Below, piece after piece: positions 9,039-16,827 of a stretch of 64,000 nucleotides of DNA; the stretch's first letter is position 1, and every line of letters begins with the position of its first letter. The position numbers were made by a program, and so were the translations under genes. This stretch comes from Solimonas marina (lineage in GTDB: Bacteria > Pseudomonadota > Gammaproteobacteria > Nevskiales > Nevskiaceae), in contig NZ_JAAVXB010000001.1 of assembly GCF_012241385.1 (NCBI RefSeq), forward strand, positions 62,001 through 126,000, read 5' to 3'. The notes beneath the pieces are model-generated. The model saw nothing but the letters and a program-made list of their open reading frames with translations. It had not been told where the DNA came from and did no database searches.

Positions 9039-9887
9039 TCAGCTCGCGCGCTCGCGGGCGACCAGCGCCGCGGCATTCTTGACGATGTCGTCCCAGCTCT
9101 TGCCCTTGACCAGGTATTTGCCGTCGATCACCAGCGACGGCGTCGACCGCACCTGGCTTTGCATCATGAACTGATGCGCCTTGAGCACCTTGGCATTGAC
9201 CGAGAAGCTCGACATCAGATCCTCGAACTGCTTCGGATCGGCGCCGTACTTGGCGTAGAAGGCCGCAACCTTGGCCGGATCGATCACCATGCCCTCGCCC
9301 GGCAGCGTGTGCTGCTCGTGGATGGCGGCGTAAACGGCATCATGCGTCTTGGCCACCAGGCCCAGCGCGTCGGCCGCGTAATAGGCCTTGGCATAAGCCT
9401 TGAAATCCTGGCGAAAATCCGCCGGCACGTAGACCACGTTGACATCGGACGGCAAGGTCGCCTTCCACTTCTCGAACGTCGGATTGAACGCGTTGCACGC
9501 CGGGCAAACGTAGTTGAAGACCTCGGCGACTTCGACCTTGCCGTTCTCCGGCTGGAACGGGCTGCCGTTCGGAATGCGAATGTAGTCGACGCCTTCCTGC
9601 AAGTTATCGCTGGTGGCAGCGGTTGCGGTGGCCTTGGCCGCAGGTGCCGGCGGCGGTGTCGGCGCCGGGGCTTCGCTGGCAGCGGCATCCGCCGTTTCCG
9701 AAGCCGGCGCCGGCGCATCCGCCGCAGCGCCGGAATCGGCCGCGGTATCCGCACTCGTATCGGCCGGCGCCGCGGGCGCCGCAGACTCGGTGGCCGCCGG
9801 AGCCGCCGGCGCCGACGAATCCTGAGATTTCGAACAGGCGGCCACAGTGGCCAGCAAGCCAACCGCCAGCAGGTAACGCAACTTCAT
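9039..9887 (-). CDS. DsbA-family thiol:disulfide protein, lipoprotein form
   Basis: A 282-residue protein. The N-terminus (MKLRYLLAVGLLATVAACSK) has a lipobox ending in Cys, so the protein is probably membrane-anchored rather than free periplasmic. Residues about 25-95 are an Ala/Pro/Asp/Thr-rich linker. The rest is a DsbA-like thioredoxin fold with active site CPAC in VFNYVCPACNAFNP and the cis-Pro loop STPSLVIDGKY. It should oxidise or shuffle disulfides in the periplasm. The start was chosen for the signal peptide and a GGGAGTG ribosome-binding site. The long linker and CPAC rather than CPHC set it apart from standard DsbA. Confidence 0.9.
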   Translation of the reverse strand: MKLRYLLAVGLLATVAACSKSQDSSAPAAPAATESAAPAAPADTSADTAADSGAAADAPAPASETADAAASEAPAPTPPPAPAAKATATAATSDNLQEGVDYIRIPNGSPFQPENGKVEVAEVFNYVCPACNAFNPTFEKWKATLPSDVNVVYVPADFRQDFKAYAKAYYAADALGLVAKTHDAVYAAIHEQHTLPGEGMVIDPAKVAAFYAKYGADPKQFEDLMSSFSVNAKVLKAHQFMMQSQVRSTPSLVIDGKYLVKGKSWDDIVKNAAALVARERAS

Positions 9888-10130
9888 CGACTTCACTCCC
9901 GAGAGTTGGGCGAGGCCCGGATCACCGAACCCACGCAAAAGGATGCGAGAACGCCCATTCTAGAGGGGTTCGTCGCTGAGCACCGACCACGGCGGCGCTC
10001 GGAAGGTTCCACGTCACCGGCGAGCGCAGCGCCGATTCAAACCCAGGGCGCCAACTGCGCGTCTCACCCTTGCGGGCGGGCGAGTCGGCCATCCGACAGC
10101 TGCGCGTAATCAAAAAGGGGCAAATAGCGA

Positions 10131-10847
10131 ATGAACGCAGTGATCGGCATGACCGGCGTTGTCGGCCTCCTGCTGCTGGCTGGCTTCGCGCTGGGCCTGA
10201 CGCAGCGGCGCCATTTCTCGCCGAGATGGCTACTGATCGCCGCTACGCTGGTGCTCGTCAATGACTTCCTGCTGACACGCGGTTACGGGCTGCTGCCGCA
10301 CCTGCTGCCGCCCAGCGAGTGGAACTGGCAGGGCAAGCTGCTGGCACTGGCGGCAACCCTGTGCATTGCCGCGCTGCCTGGCTTCGGCTGGCGACGCAGC
10401 GGCCTGACCGTCACGCAAACGCCGGGCAGCCTGAAAAGCTGCGTCCCGGTCGCGCTGCTCTACTGCGCGTTTTTCGCCGTCATCGCCTGGATCTATCCGA
10501 GTGGCCCGGCGTCGCACGAAACGGTCGCCTTCCAGCTGACCATGCCCGGCTTCGAAGAAGAGCCGTTCTATCGCGGCATTCTGCTGCTGGCACTTGACCA
10601 AGCCTTCCGTGGCCGCGTGCGCTTTCTCAGCGTCGACTGGGGCTGGGGCGCGGTGCTGTCATGCGCCTTGTTCGGTCTGGCCCACGCCTTCGGCTACGGC
10701 GCGCACGGCTTTTCGTGCGGCCCGATGACCATGGCGCTGACCGCGCTACCATCGTTCATCGCCGTCTGGCTGCGCCTGCGTACCGGCAGCGTGCTGCTGC
10801 CGATCGTGCTGCACAACTTCGGCAATTCGATCTCGTTGCTGATCTAG
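10131..10847 (+). CDS. CPBP family intramembrane glutamic endopeptidase
   Basis: A 238-residue membrane protein with about seven hydrophobic segments. It carries the CPBP/Rce1 motifs: FEEEPFYRGIL (EExxxR), the histidine of FGLAHAFGYG, and the C-terminal HNFGNS. In bacteria these proteases process peptides or are linked to bacteriocin self-immunity and protein sorting; the role here is unknown. No partner peptide gene is adjacent. It is convergent with the transporter pseudogene; the 229 bp between them show nothing I can identify. Confidence 0.87.
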   Translation: MNAVIGMTGVVGLLLLAGFALGLTQRRHFSPRWLLIAATLVLVNDFLLTRGYGLLPHLLPPSEWNWQGKLLALAATLCIAALPGFGWRRSGLTVTQTPGSLKSCVPVALLYCAFFAVIAWIYPSGPASHETVAFQLTMPGFEEEPFYRGILLLALDQAFRGRVRFLSVDWGWGAVLSCALFGLAHAFGYGAHGFSCGPMTMALTALPSFIAVWLRLRTGSVLLPIVLHNFGNSISLLI

Positions 10848-11076
10848 CATGCTCGGCGGAAACTCGACACAACCATGCGGCGTCGATGCGAAGTCCCTCT
10901 GACGCTTCACCAGACGAGCCGGTCGAACGACCACGCCGCCACGGTCCATTGCGTGTATCGCCCACGGGTATTCGCGCAAACTGTCGGCGTTGGCCTTCCG
11001 GCAAACGTCCTGCAGGGGCGCCGCCGCTGCGACCGACGCGCTCTGCACCGTTCGCGTTTCTAGCGATATGCCATGG

Positions 11077-12375
11077 CTACCGACTGCGGAAATCAGCGGC
11101 CGGCAGCACGTCTACAGGCTCTCGCGCGGCCAGCTTGCGTGGCGCGGTTTCGCGCAAGAACAAGCTGATGACCAAGCCTATCACCAACCCGGCGAGCGCC
11201 AGATACAGCGGGCTCTGCAGGCCGTGATGCTTCGCCATCCAGCCGCCAATGACCGGGGCGATGCCTCCCCCGAAGATTTCCCCACTACCACTCACCAGAC
11301 CAATCGTCGCAGCCATACGCCCGACGGGCGCCGCTTCCGCGGCCATGGTCCCGCTGATCAGCGTCAACAGGCCCAGCGCCGAAGTGGCCACCAGCATCAA
11401 CAGCACGAACAAGCTCACCGGCTCGGCGCCGACATGCGCAAACCACCACAGGAACAGAGCGCCGAAGCCGAACCCGAGCACCGCGGCAAGGCGTCGGCCG
11501 ATCTAGTCGGAGGCGGTCGGCAAACCGAACATGCCCAGCGCGCCACCGAAGCCCAGCGCCGAGAGGACAAAGCCCATCGCGGCCGGCGTCATGTGCAGGT
11601 AGTCGCTGAGATATATCGGCATGAAAGCGGCCAGCACGAACATGCCCATCACGGCGCAGAACTGCGCGAGCATGCCCAGCAAGACATTGCGATGCCCGAA
11701 AATACTCCCAGTGACATTCGCACTGACCAGATCCCCGGTGACATCCCCCTGCGCGGCGGGGGAATCGCTTGCGCCCTGCGCGCGATCGCGAATCACCTTC
11801 CACATGACCACGGACAGGATCAGGCCCGGAACGCCCACCACCAGGAACACCCAGCGCCAGCTGGGCAACACGTTCAACAGCTGTGTGGCAATGATGGGCC
11901 CGAAGCCCAGGCCGAACAGCGCGAACGCGCACTGCTGGATTCCCTGGTTGCGTCCTCGTCGCGCCGGCAACGACGCATCATTGGTCGCAGCAAAACTGCT
12001 CGGACAGAACGCACCTTCAGTGACCCCCATCAACGCGCGAATCAGCAGCAGACTGGCCAGACCTGTTACCAACCCGGAAAAGGCCGATAGCAGCGAGAAT
12101 GCAATCATCGCGGGAATCAACACTTTCCTGCGGCCCAGACGGTCGCTCAGGTGGCCGGTGATCACCGCGAAGAGGCCCCATGCAATGCCGAGCACTCCGA
12201 GGATATTGCCCACGTCCTGCGGATCCAGATGCAGATCCTTCATCATCATCGGCAGCAACGGCGCAATGATCCATCGGTCCAGGCCGACCAGACCGAAGCC
12301 CAGCGTCAGTAGCGTCACCGCTTTCCATTCGTAGACGGTGTCCCATTTCGTTTCTTGTGCCTGCACGGTGCTCAT
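11077..12375 (-). pseudogene. MFS transporter (anion:cation symporter type) interrupted by an in-frame TAG
   Basis: A single reading frame of 433 codons encodes a 12-TM major facilitator resembling ACS-family aromatic-acid/organic-anion symporters. It contains LVGLDRWIIAPLLPMMMKDL in TM1, the loop 2-3 motif GHLSDRLGRRK, and VTEGAFCPSSFAATND. At 11503-11505 (codon 291) the frame reads TAG, then continues open for 141 codons with transporter sequence (IGRRLAAVLGFGFGALF and onward). The stop falls exactly in the second D-x-x-GRR signature (SD*IGRR). One base change (TGG, CAG or AAG to TAG) explains it; there is no frameshift. It is probably non-functional unless suppressed, or the stop is a sequencing error. 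It lies downstream of the MBL gene in the same direction, facing away from the LysR regulator. Confidence 0.82.
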
Positions 12376-12485
12376 CCCTCGGAACTTGTGCTGCGGAACG
12401 CCCGGTGACGTCGACGCGCCGATGTATCGCGACGGCTTGCGCCTCTGCGATGTCATTCGTCACGCGCCGCGGCGGGCGCGCGGAT

Positions 12486-13505
12486 TTACTCTTTCTTGTC
12501 GCTGTACATCGGGATGACGGTGATCGACTTGCCGATCACGAAACGCGTCAGATCCTCACCGACCACCAGCGGGCCCGAATACGTCGTGCGCGTACGCGCG
12601 ACGATCTCGTCGATGCCGACCGGCGCAATGCCCGGCCGCGCCAGTCGCACGATGTGCGAGTACACCGCCAGACGCGGCTTGGCCTGGCTGAACACGCGGC
12701 CCGCGTCTTCCGGATCGGTATGGTGATCCATCACCCGCTGGATCATCGGCGTACCCTCGATCGACTTCGGCGCCGCCGCCACCTCGTGAATCAGCACGTC
12801 GGTACCGGTGCCGTACTTGATGACGTTCGGGTTGTATTTCGTGTCACCGCTGATCGCCACCGAATGCCCCGCATAGTCGACGCGGTAGCCGTATGACGGC
12901 TTGATCAGCGGGCCGTGGTTGACCTCGAACGCCGTCACCTTGACGCCATCATGATCAAGGATCACGCCGTCCTTGGAGAACTCGTGCGCGATCATCTTGG
13001 TGCCGTCCACCGGCACGTGCTCGTCGGCTTCGCGGATGCTGATGTCCTTGCTGTAGGTCTCCATCAGCCCATTGACGATATGCGCGGTGCCTTCCGGCCC
13101 ATAGACATCGAGCGGCTCGCTGCGTGCACCAATCGGCGGGATGTAACCTGTCATCCACAGATCGGCCAGGCCATTGAGATGGTCGGAATGAAAATGCGTG
13201 AGGAACACGCCGTCGATCTTGCCGAGCGACACGCCGGCCTGCGCCAGCCGCAACGCCACGCCGCGCCCGGCGTCGAATACCAGATTCAGGCCGCCGGCCT
13301 GCACCAGCGTCGAGTTTCCGTAACGCGACGGCAGCAGCAGCGGCGTGCCCGTGCCGAGCAGCGTCACCACGATCTCGCCTTGCGTATCGTCGGCCGGCGG
13401 CGGCGGCGCCGCGCCGGCCTGCTGCGTGAGAAGCACACCGGCGACCAATACGCTGACCATCGACAGCAGTTTCTTTTTCATATTTCCACGAATTGACGAG
13501 TACAT
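12486..13505 (-). CDS. Secreted metallo-beta-lactamase-fold hydrolase
   Basis: A 339-residue protein with a signal peptide (MKKKLLSMVSVLVAGVLLTQ inside the N-terminus) and a full MBL domain. Visible motifs are TLLGTGTP, LVFDAGRG, the metal site THFHSDHLNG (HxHxDH), AISGDTKYN with the bridging Asp, and distal His residues in MDHHTDPEDAG. It resembles the RNase Z/arylsulfatase branch of MBL hydrolases. The start was taken at 13505 because a perfect AGGAGGT lies just upstream; Met at 13481 is an alternative. The export signal suggests a periplasmic substrate such as a conjugated ester. It precedes the interrupted transporter and lies downstream of operator copy C. Confidence 0.88.
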   Translation of the reverse strand: MYSSIRGNMKKKLLSMVSVLVAGVLLTQQAGAAPPPPADDTQGEIVVTLLGTGTPLLLPSRYGNSTLVQAGGLNLVFDAGRGVALRLAQAGVSLGKIDGVFLTHFHSDHLNGLADLWMTGYIPPIGARSEPLDVYGPEGTAHIVNGLMETYSKDISIREADEHVPVDGTKMIAHEFSKDGVILDHDGVKVTAFEVNHGPLIKPSYGYRVDYAGHSVAISGDTKYNPNVIKYGTGTDVLIHEVAAAPKSIEGTPMIQRVMDHHTDPEDAGRVFSQAKPRLAVYSHIVRLARPGIAPVGIDEIVARTRTTYSGPLVVGEDLTRFVIGKSITVIPMYSDKKE

Positions 13506-13766
13506 GTCATGACCTCCTCGAATGTGCCGATCTTTGAAAAATTCCGGCGTTGAATGGCGCGTGAAATGTCATCACGAGCCGGCTCGCTCTCTGGTTGCAT
13601 ACACGCCGATGCGGCGAAAGATGCACAGGGTCACCGTGTCAAATCCGAGGCGCACGTCGCCGACACCGCGGGTGGTGCGGCGCATGCGGACAAGGCGCTT
13701 GAATGCTCGCACCCTGACGAACAGCAGGGGCCGAAATCTTGGAAAACGGCCGCCTGCAGCCCAGCG

Positions 13767-13799
13767 TCAGCTGAAGACTATGGCAGTGGTGGTGGACAT
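13767..13799 (-). CDS. Possible 10-codon leader ORF (MSTTTAIVFS)
   Basis: An ATG preceded by two purine-rich Shine-Dalgarno-like stretches (AAGGAG and GAGGAG) opens a frame of only ten codons before TGA. It lies in the 471-bp gap between the LysR gene and the MBL gene, on the strand and downstream of operator copy C, so the transcript of the MBL operon would carry it. It could be a leader peptide or the intact start of a gene destroyed downstream. I see no homologous continuation in the other frames. Weak call. Confidence 0.3.
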   Translation of the reverse strand: MSTTTAIVFS

Positions 13800-13907
13800 C
13801 TGTGGTCTCCTCGCTCCTTATCGTGTGCTGCGACGCGTGGCGGCACGGGAAGCAGCCGGCACGCATCTCATCGAGCGACGCTATCTGAACGCAGCCGGCG
13901 ACGTGAC

Positions 13908-13938
13908 GTCCAATACTTTAGGCAGCTCCTACTATGCG
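13908..13938 (-). promoter_or_regulatory. LysR-regulon operator/promoter copy C (faces MBL-transporter unit)
   Basis: On the minus strand the site begins CGCATAGTAGG and ends CTAAAGTATTGGAC, 31 nt in total. It shares layout and the core AA(A/G)TATTGGAC with copies at 14888 and 17690. TTGGAC at its 3' end could serve as a -35 element. It lies about 400 bp upstream of the MBL start, so the 5' leader would be long. It overlaps the inverted repeat at 13925-13957. Confidence 0.6.
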
Positions 13939-13957
13939 CAGCAGGCATAGTAGGAGC
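13925..13957. repeat. Perfect 13-bp inverted repeat downstream of the LysR gene
   Basis: Arms GCTCCTACTATGC and GCATAGTAGGAGC with a 7-nt spacer, 20 nt after the LysR stop codon. There is no T-run on either side, so it is a poor intrinsic terminator. One arm is the upstream half of operator copy C, which makes a regulator-binding dyad an alternative reading. Confidence 0.75.
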
Positions 13958-13976
13958 CTGCTCTGCGATCGCCAGC

Positions 13977-14876
13977 TCAGCCGCCGGTCGACCAGATGGC
14001 GAGTTCGGCGTCGATCATCTGCCGGAATCGCTGCAAAAGCGGCGAGGAATCACCGGCGCGGACGGTCATGATCAACGTCGAACTGAGCTCTTCCTCGGCC
14101 AGTGGCCGATAGGCGATGTCGTCGCGATGCAGGCGTTGCACCGAAGACGGCACGATCGTCACGCCCATGCCGGCAGCAACGAGACCGATCGCGGTCTGCA
14201 GTCCGTTCACTTCGAACGTGCGCGCCAGTTCGTAGCCGCGCGTCGTGAACTGGCGCAGCACTTCGTCGGCATAGCTGGGACGCGGCGTCGCGGGATAAAG
14301 CAGCAGCGTCTCGCCGGCAATGCGTTCCAGCGAAATCCGCGCCTCGTGGACCAGGGGAGAATGCGACGGCAGCGCCACGACCATCGGCTCCTGCATCAGC
14401 ACCACGTTTTCGAGCCCTTCGCTGTGGATCGCCAGACGCCCGAAGCCGACATCGATGCGGCCGGACTTGAGCGCCTGCGCCTGCTGGATCGACGTCAGTT
14501 CCAGCAGGGTCACGTCGCGCCGCTCGTTCTCGGCCGCAAACGCACGCAGCACGTTCGGTAGCGGCCCGTAAAGCGTCGACGGCACGAAGCCGACGCCCAT
14601 CCATTCGGTGTTGCCGCCGGCAATGCGCTTGGTGGCCTTCTCGATTTCGCGCAGCCGCGACAGCACCTGCACGGTCTGGTCGTAGAAGAACTGGCCAGCC
14701 TTGGTCAGCTTCATCGGCCGCGTGCCGCGCTCGAGCAGTTTGACGCCCAGCTCGTCCTCGAGCTGCTGGATCTGTCGCGACAGCGGCGGCTGGGCGATAT
14801 GCAGCTGCTCGGCGGCGCGACTGAAGTTCAGGGTGCTCGCCACGGCCTGGAAGTATTTCAGGTGACGAAGCTCCAT
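13977..14876 (-). CDS. LysR-type transcriptional regulator of the catabolic cluster
   Basis: A 299-residue protein with the canonical LTTR layout. The N-terminal winged HTH reads MELRHLKYFQAVASTLNFSR, then AAEQLHIAQPPLSRQIQQLE and LGVKLLERG. From about residue 90 a two-lobed effector-binding domain follows. The HTH resembles the CatR/BenM group that senses muconate- or benzoate-like aromatics, though the effector here is not known. It sits between two oppositely directed sets of catabolic genes, and its start codon is 12 bp from operator copy A, the usual geometry for an autoregulated divergent LTTR. The ring-cleavage operon is the obvious target. Confidence 0.92.
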   Translation of the reverse strand: MELRHLKYFQAVASTLNFSRAAEQLHIAQPPLSRQIQQLEDELGVKLLERGTRPMKLTKAGQFFYDQTVQVLSRLREIEKATKRIAGGNTEWMGVGFVPSTLYGPLPNVLRAFAAENERRDVTLLELTSIQQAQALKSGRIDVGFGRLAIHSEGLENVVLMQEPMVVALPSHSPLVHEARISLERIAGETLLLYPATPRPSYADEVLRQFTTRGYELARTFEVNGLQTAIGLVAAGMGVTIVPSSVQRLHRDDIAYRPLAEEELSSTLIMTVRAGDSSPLLQRFRQMIDAELAIWSTGG

Positions 14877-14887
14877 TAAACCTCATA

Positions 14888-14918
14888 GGTATGGTCGAAG
14901 ATGAATTAAATATTGGAC
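14888..14918 (+). promoter_or_regulatory. LysR-regulon operator/promoter copy A (LysR/porin divergent region)
   Basis: The 31-nt site begins GGTATGGTCGAAG and ends TTAAATATTGGAC. It contains a small dyad CATA-gg-TATG (14884-14893) in the position expected for an LTTR recognition site. TTGGAC (14913-14918) could be a -35; no good -10 follows, consistent with an activator-dependent promoter. It lies 12 bp from the LysR start and points toward the 33-residue ORF and the porin. Confidence 0.6.
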
Positions 14919-15049
14919 ACGACTCATCCACAAAGTCAAAGCTTCGCCGTCGCCAGTCAGGACGGCGTGGGCACAGACCACGCCGGGACGTCGAATACGA
15001 CGAATCGATCCGGCGCGCCATAAATACCAAAGATGGAGAGGAGAGCGAC

Positions 15050-15151
15050 ATGCCGATTTTCAGCCATTTTCCGCAAGGTGCCGACACCCGCCCGGGCAAC
15101 GTCCCCGATGCGCCGCCTCGCGTGGCAGATGCATTCGGCGTCGGTGGATAG
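15050..15151 (+). CDS. Small ORF, 33 residues, no recognised family
   Basis: The ATG follows a strong GAGAGGAGAG ribosome-binding site. The peptide starts MPIFSHFPQGADTRPGNVP, is Pro/Ala/Gly-rich, and ends in FGVGG. It has no hydrophobic segment. It is the first ORF downstream of operator copy A and is followed by a GC-rich hairpin and then the porin gene. It may be a genuine small protein, a leader, or the surviving 5' end of a deleted gene. I do not recognise it. Confidence 0.45.
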   Translation: MPIFSHFPQGADTRPGNVPDAPPRVADAFGVGG

Positions 15152-15187
15152 CGCACGTCTGCCGCCACCCTGATTTCTGAATGACGA

Positions 15188-15209
15188 AGGGCCGCCTCGA
15201 GGCGGCCCT
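15188..15209 (+). repeat. GC-rich palindrome between small ORF and porin
   Basis: AGGGCCGCCTC followed directly by GAGGCGGCCCT, 11-bp arms with no spacer. There is no U-tract on either strand. It may weaken read-through or stabilise the porin mRNA. Confidence 0.6.
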
Positions 15210-15287
15210 GAATCCCGACAAAGCGCTGCGACTGGCCGGGCCTGCGATGCCCGACCGGTGACGGGCGCACCATTTCCGGAGGAAGCC

Positions 15288-16778
15288 ATGAACGACAACA
15301 ATTCAGTACCACACGCATCGGCGTCACCAGCGAACCGCCGCCGCACCCCTCGCACGCGCGCTGCGGCGCTGGCGCTGGTCGCCGGCGCCAGCGCCGGCGC
15401 CTGGTCGACGGCGCATGCCGACGCACAGCTGCCGGCAAACACCGGCAAGGGGCCCGCACAGGGCGAGTACCACCTGCTGCGTTTCAACGATCAGCCGCCC
15501 AGCGCTCCGGCCACCGCCGACTGGTCGGACAGCCTCAAGCACATCAGCTTTGGCAACCCTGACGATCAGATCTATCTTTCGCTCGACGGCCTCGAACGTT
15601 TCCAGTTCAACAGTTACTCGCACGAGTCGCTGGGCTCGACGAGTTATGACGGACAGCGCTTCTATCAGTATCGGCACATCTATGGCGCCGACCTGCATCT
15701 GGGCCCGCAGCTGCGCATGTTCGGCGAGTTGGGCAGCGCCCAGGTCGCAGACCACCAAGCCGCCAAGCAGCCGGCGCGCCAAGTCAACGACGCCTTCGTC
15801 GAGCAAGCGTTTGTTGAAGCCAATACTGCTGTTGGCAACGGCTCACTGACGGTCCGCGTCGGCCGTCAGCAGATGTGGCTCGGCAACGGCTTGCTGGTGA
15901 CGACGCAGCCGAACGCCAACGTGCCCTGGTCGTTCGACGGCATCGACATGAGCTGGCGTTCCGATTCGGTCCTCGTCGACACCTTCCGCGTCGAGGCCGT
16001 TCAGACAGGCACCGGCGGCTTCGATGACGACCGCCGCACCGACGCACGTCGCATGTGGGGCGTCTACAGCAGCTTCGCGCTGCCACAGGGCGGCAGCGGC
16101 GCGTCGAAGCTCAATCTCGACGCGTTCTACATCGGCACGCGCTGGGAAGGCATGAAGTTTGCCGGCACGGCCGGCACCGACCGCCGCGGCAGCTACGGCG
16201 CGCGGCTGTGGGGCAAGCTCGGCGGCCTGGCGGTGGACTGGACGGCGATCGCGCAGGTGGGCCGCTATGCCGGCACCGACGTTTCGGCATACGGCGTCTA
16301 CTCGACGACAGGCCATACCTTCGGCTCGGTACCACTGAAACCAACCGTCGCCGTGCATGCCGACCTGATCTCCGGCGGCTACAGCGAATCGAAGACGCAT
16401 ACCTACAACCCGCTGTACTCGGGACAGGTGTACTACGCGGCAAGCGGCTATCTGGCCGGCAGCAACATGATCGACGCCGGCCCGGCGCTGTCGCTGCAAG
16501 TCGCACAGAATGTGCGCGTCACCGTCTACAACCGTTGGTACTGGAAGCAGAACGAAAAGGACTTCATCTACGGCCGCGGCTTCGTCGCATTGCCCGGCAC
16601 CAACGACAGCAGCGCGTCGTACATGGGCATGCAGCCGGACATCAACTGCGTCTGGCAAGTCAGTCGGCATCTGTTTCTGTCGCCAGAGCTGGCGTACTTC
16701 AAGGTCGGCAAGACACTGGAAAGCGCCGGCGGTGACGACGTCTTCTACTCTCAGCTGGACCTGAGTTTCATTTTCTAA
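15288..16778 (+). CDS. Outer-membrane porin of the alginate-export superfamily
   Basis: A 496-residue protein with a Tat-like or long Sec signal (RRR cluster then AALALVAGASAGAWSTAHA). A beta-barrel body follows in which alternating aromatic strands recur (FYIGTRWEGMKF, VTVYNRWYWKQNEKDF, YFKVGKTLESAGG) and which ends in SQLDLSFIF, with the C-terminal Phe typical of barrel assembly. Family members export alginate or take up aromatic and other small anions; the position in a ring-cleavage cluster favours uptake (inference). It has a GGAGG ribosome-binding site, lies downstream of operator copy A, and precedes the HpaI-type aldolase by 49 bp, so the two are likely co-transcribed. Confidence 0.82.
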   Translation: MNDNNSVPHASASPANRRRTPRTRAAALALVAGASAGAWSTAHADAQLPANTGKGPAQGEYHLLRFNDQPPSAPATADWSDSLKHISFGNPDDQIYLSLDGLERFQFNSYSHESLGSTSYDGQRFYQYRHIYGADLHLGPQLRMFGELGSAQVADHQAAKQPARQVNDAFVEQAFVEANTAVGNGSLTVRVGRQQMWLGNGLLVTTQPNANVPWSFDGIDMSWRSDSVLVDTFRVEAVQTGTGGFDDDRRTDARRMWGVYSSFALPQGGSGASKLNLDAFYIGTRWEGMKFAGTAGTDRRGSYGARLWGKLGGLAVDWTAIAQVGRYAGTDVSAYGVYSTTGHTFGSVPLKPTVAVHADLISGGYSESKTHTYNPLYSGQVYYAASGYLAGSNMIDAGPALSLQVAQNVRVTVYNRWYWKQNEKDFIYGRGFVALPGTNDSSASYMGMQPDINCVWQVSRHLFLSPELAYFKVGKTLESAGGDDVFYSQLDLSFIF

Positions 16779-16827
16779 CCGGCCATCCGGCGCGTTGCCC
16801 GTGCCGCGGCCCAGACACGGAACTGCA

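Noticed and set aside
11077-12456. Frameshift as explanation for the split MFS transporter
   Set aside because: Both halves are in the same reading frame; a single TAG codon separates them, so it is a nonsense change, not an indel.
13554-14561. 335-codon plus-strand frame antisense to the LysR gene
   Set aside because: Overlaps a complete LysR gene on the other strand and has no family features.
15741-15760. Sigma-54 promoters for the catabolic genes (as in DmpR/XylR systems)
   Set aside because: I found no convincing TGGCAC-N5-TTGC element upstream of the dioxygenase or porin genes; the LysR-type motif explains the layout better.
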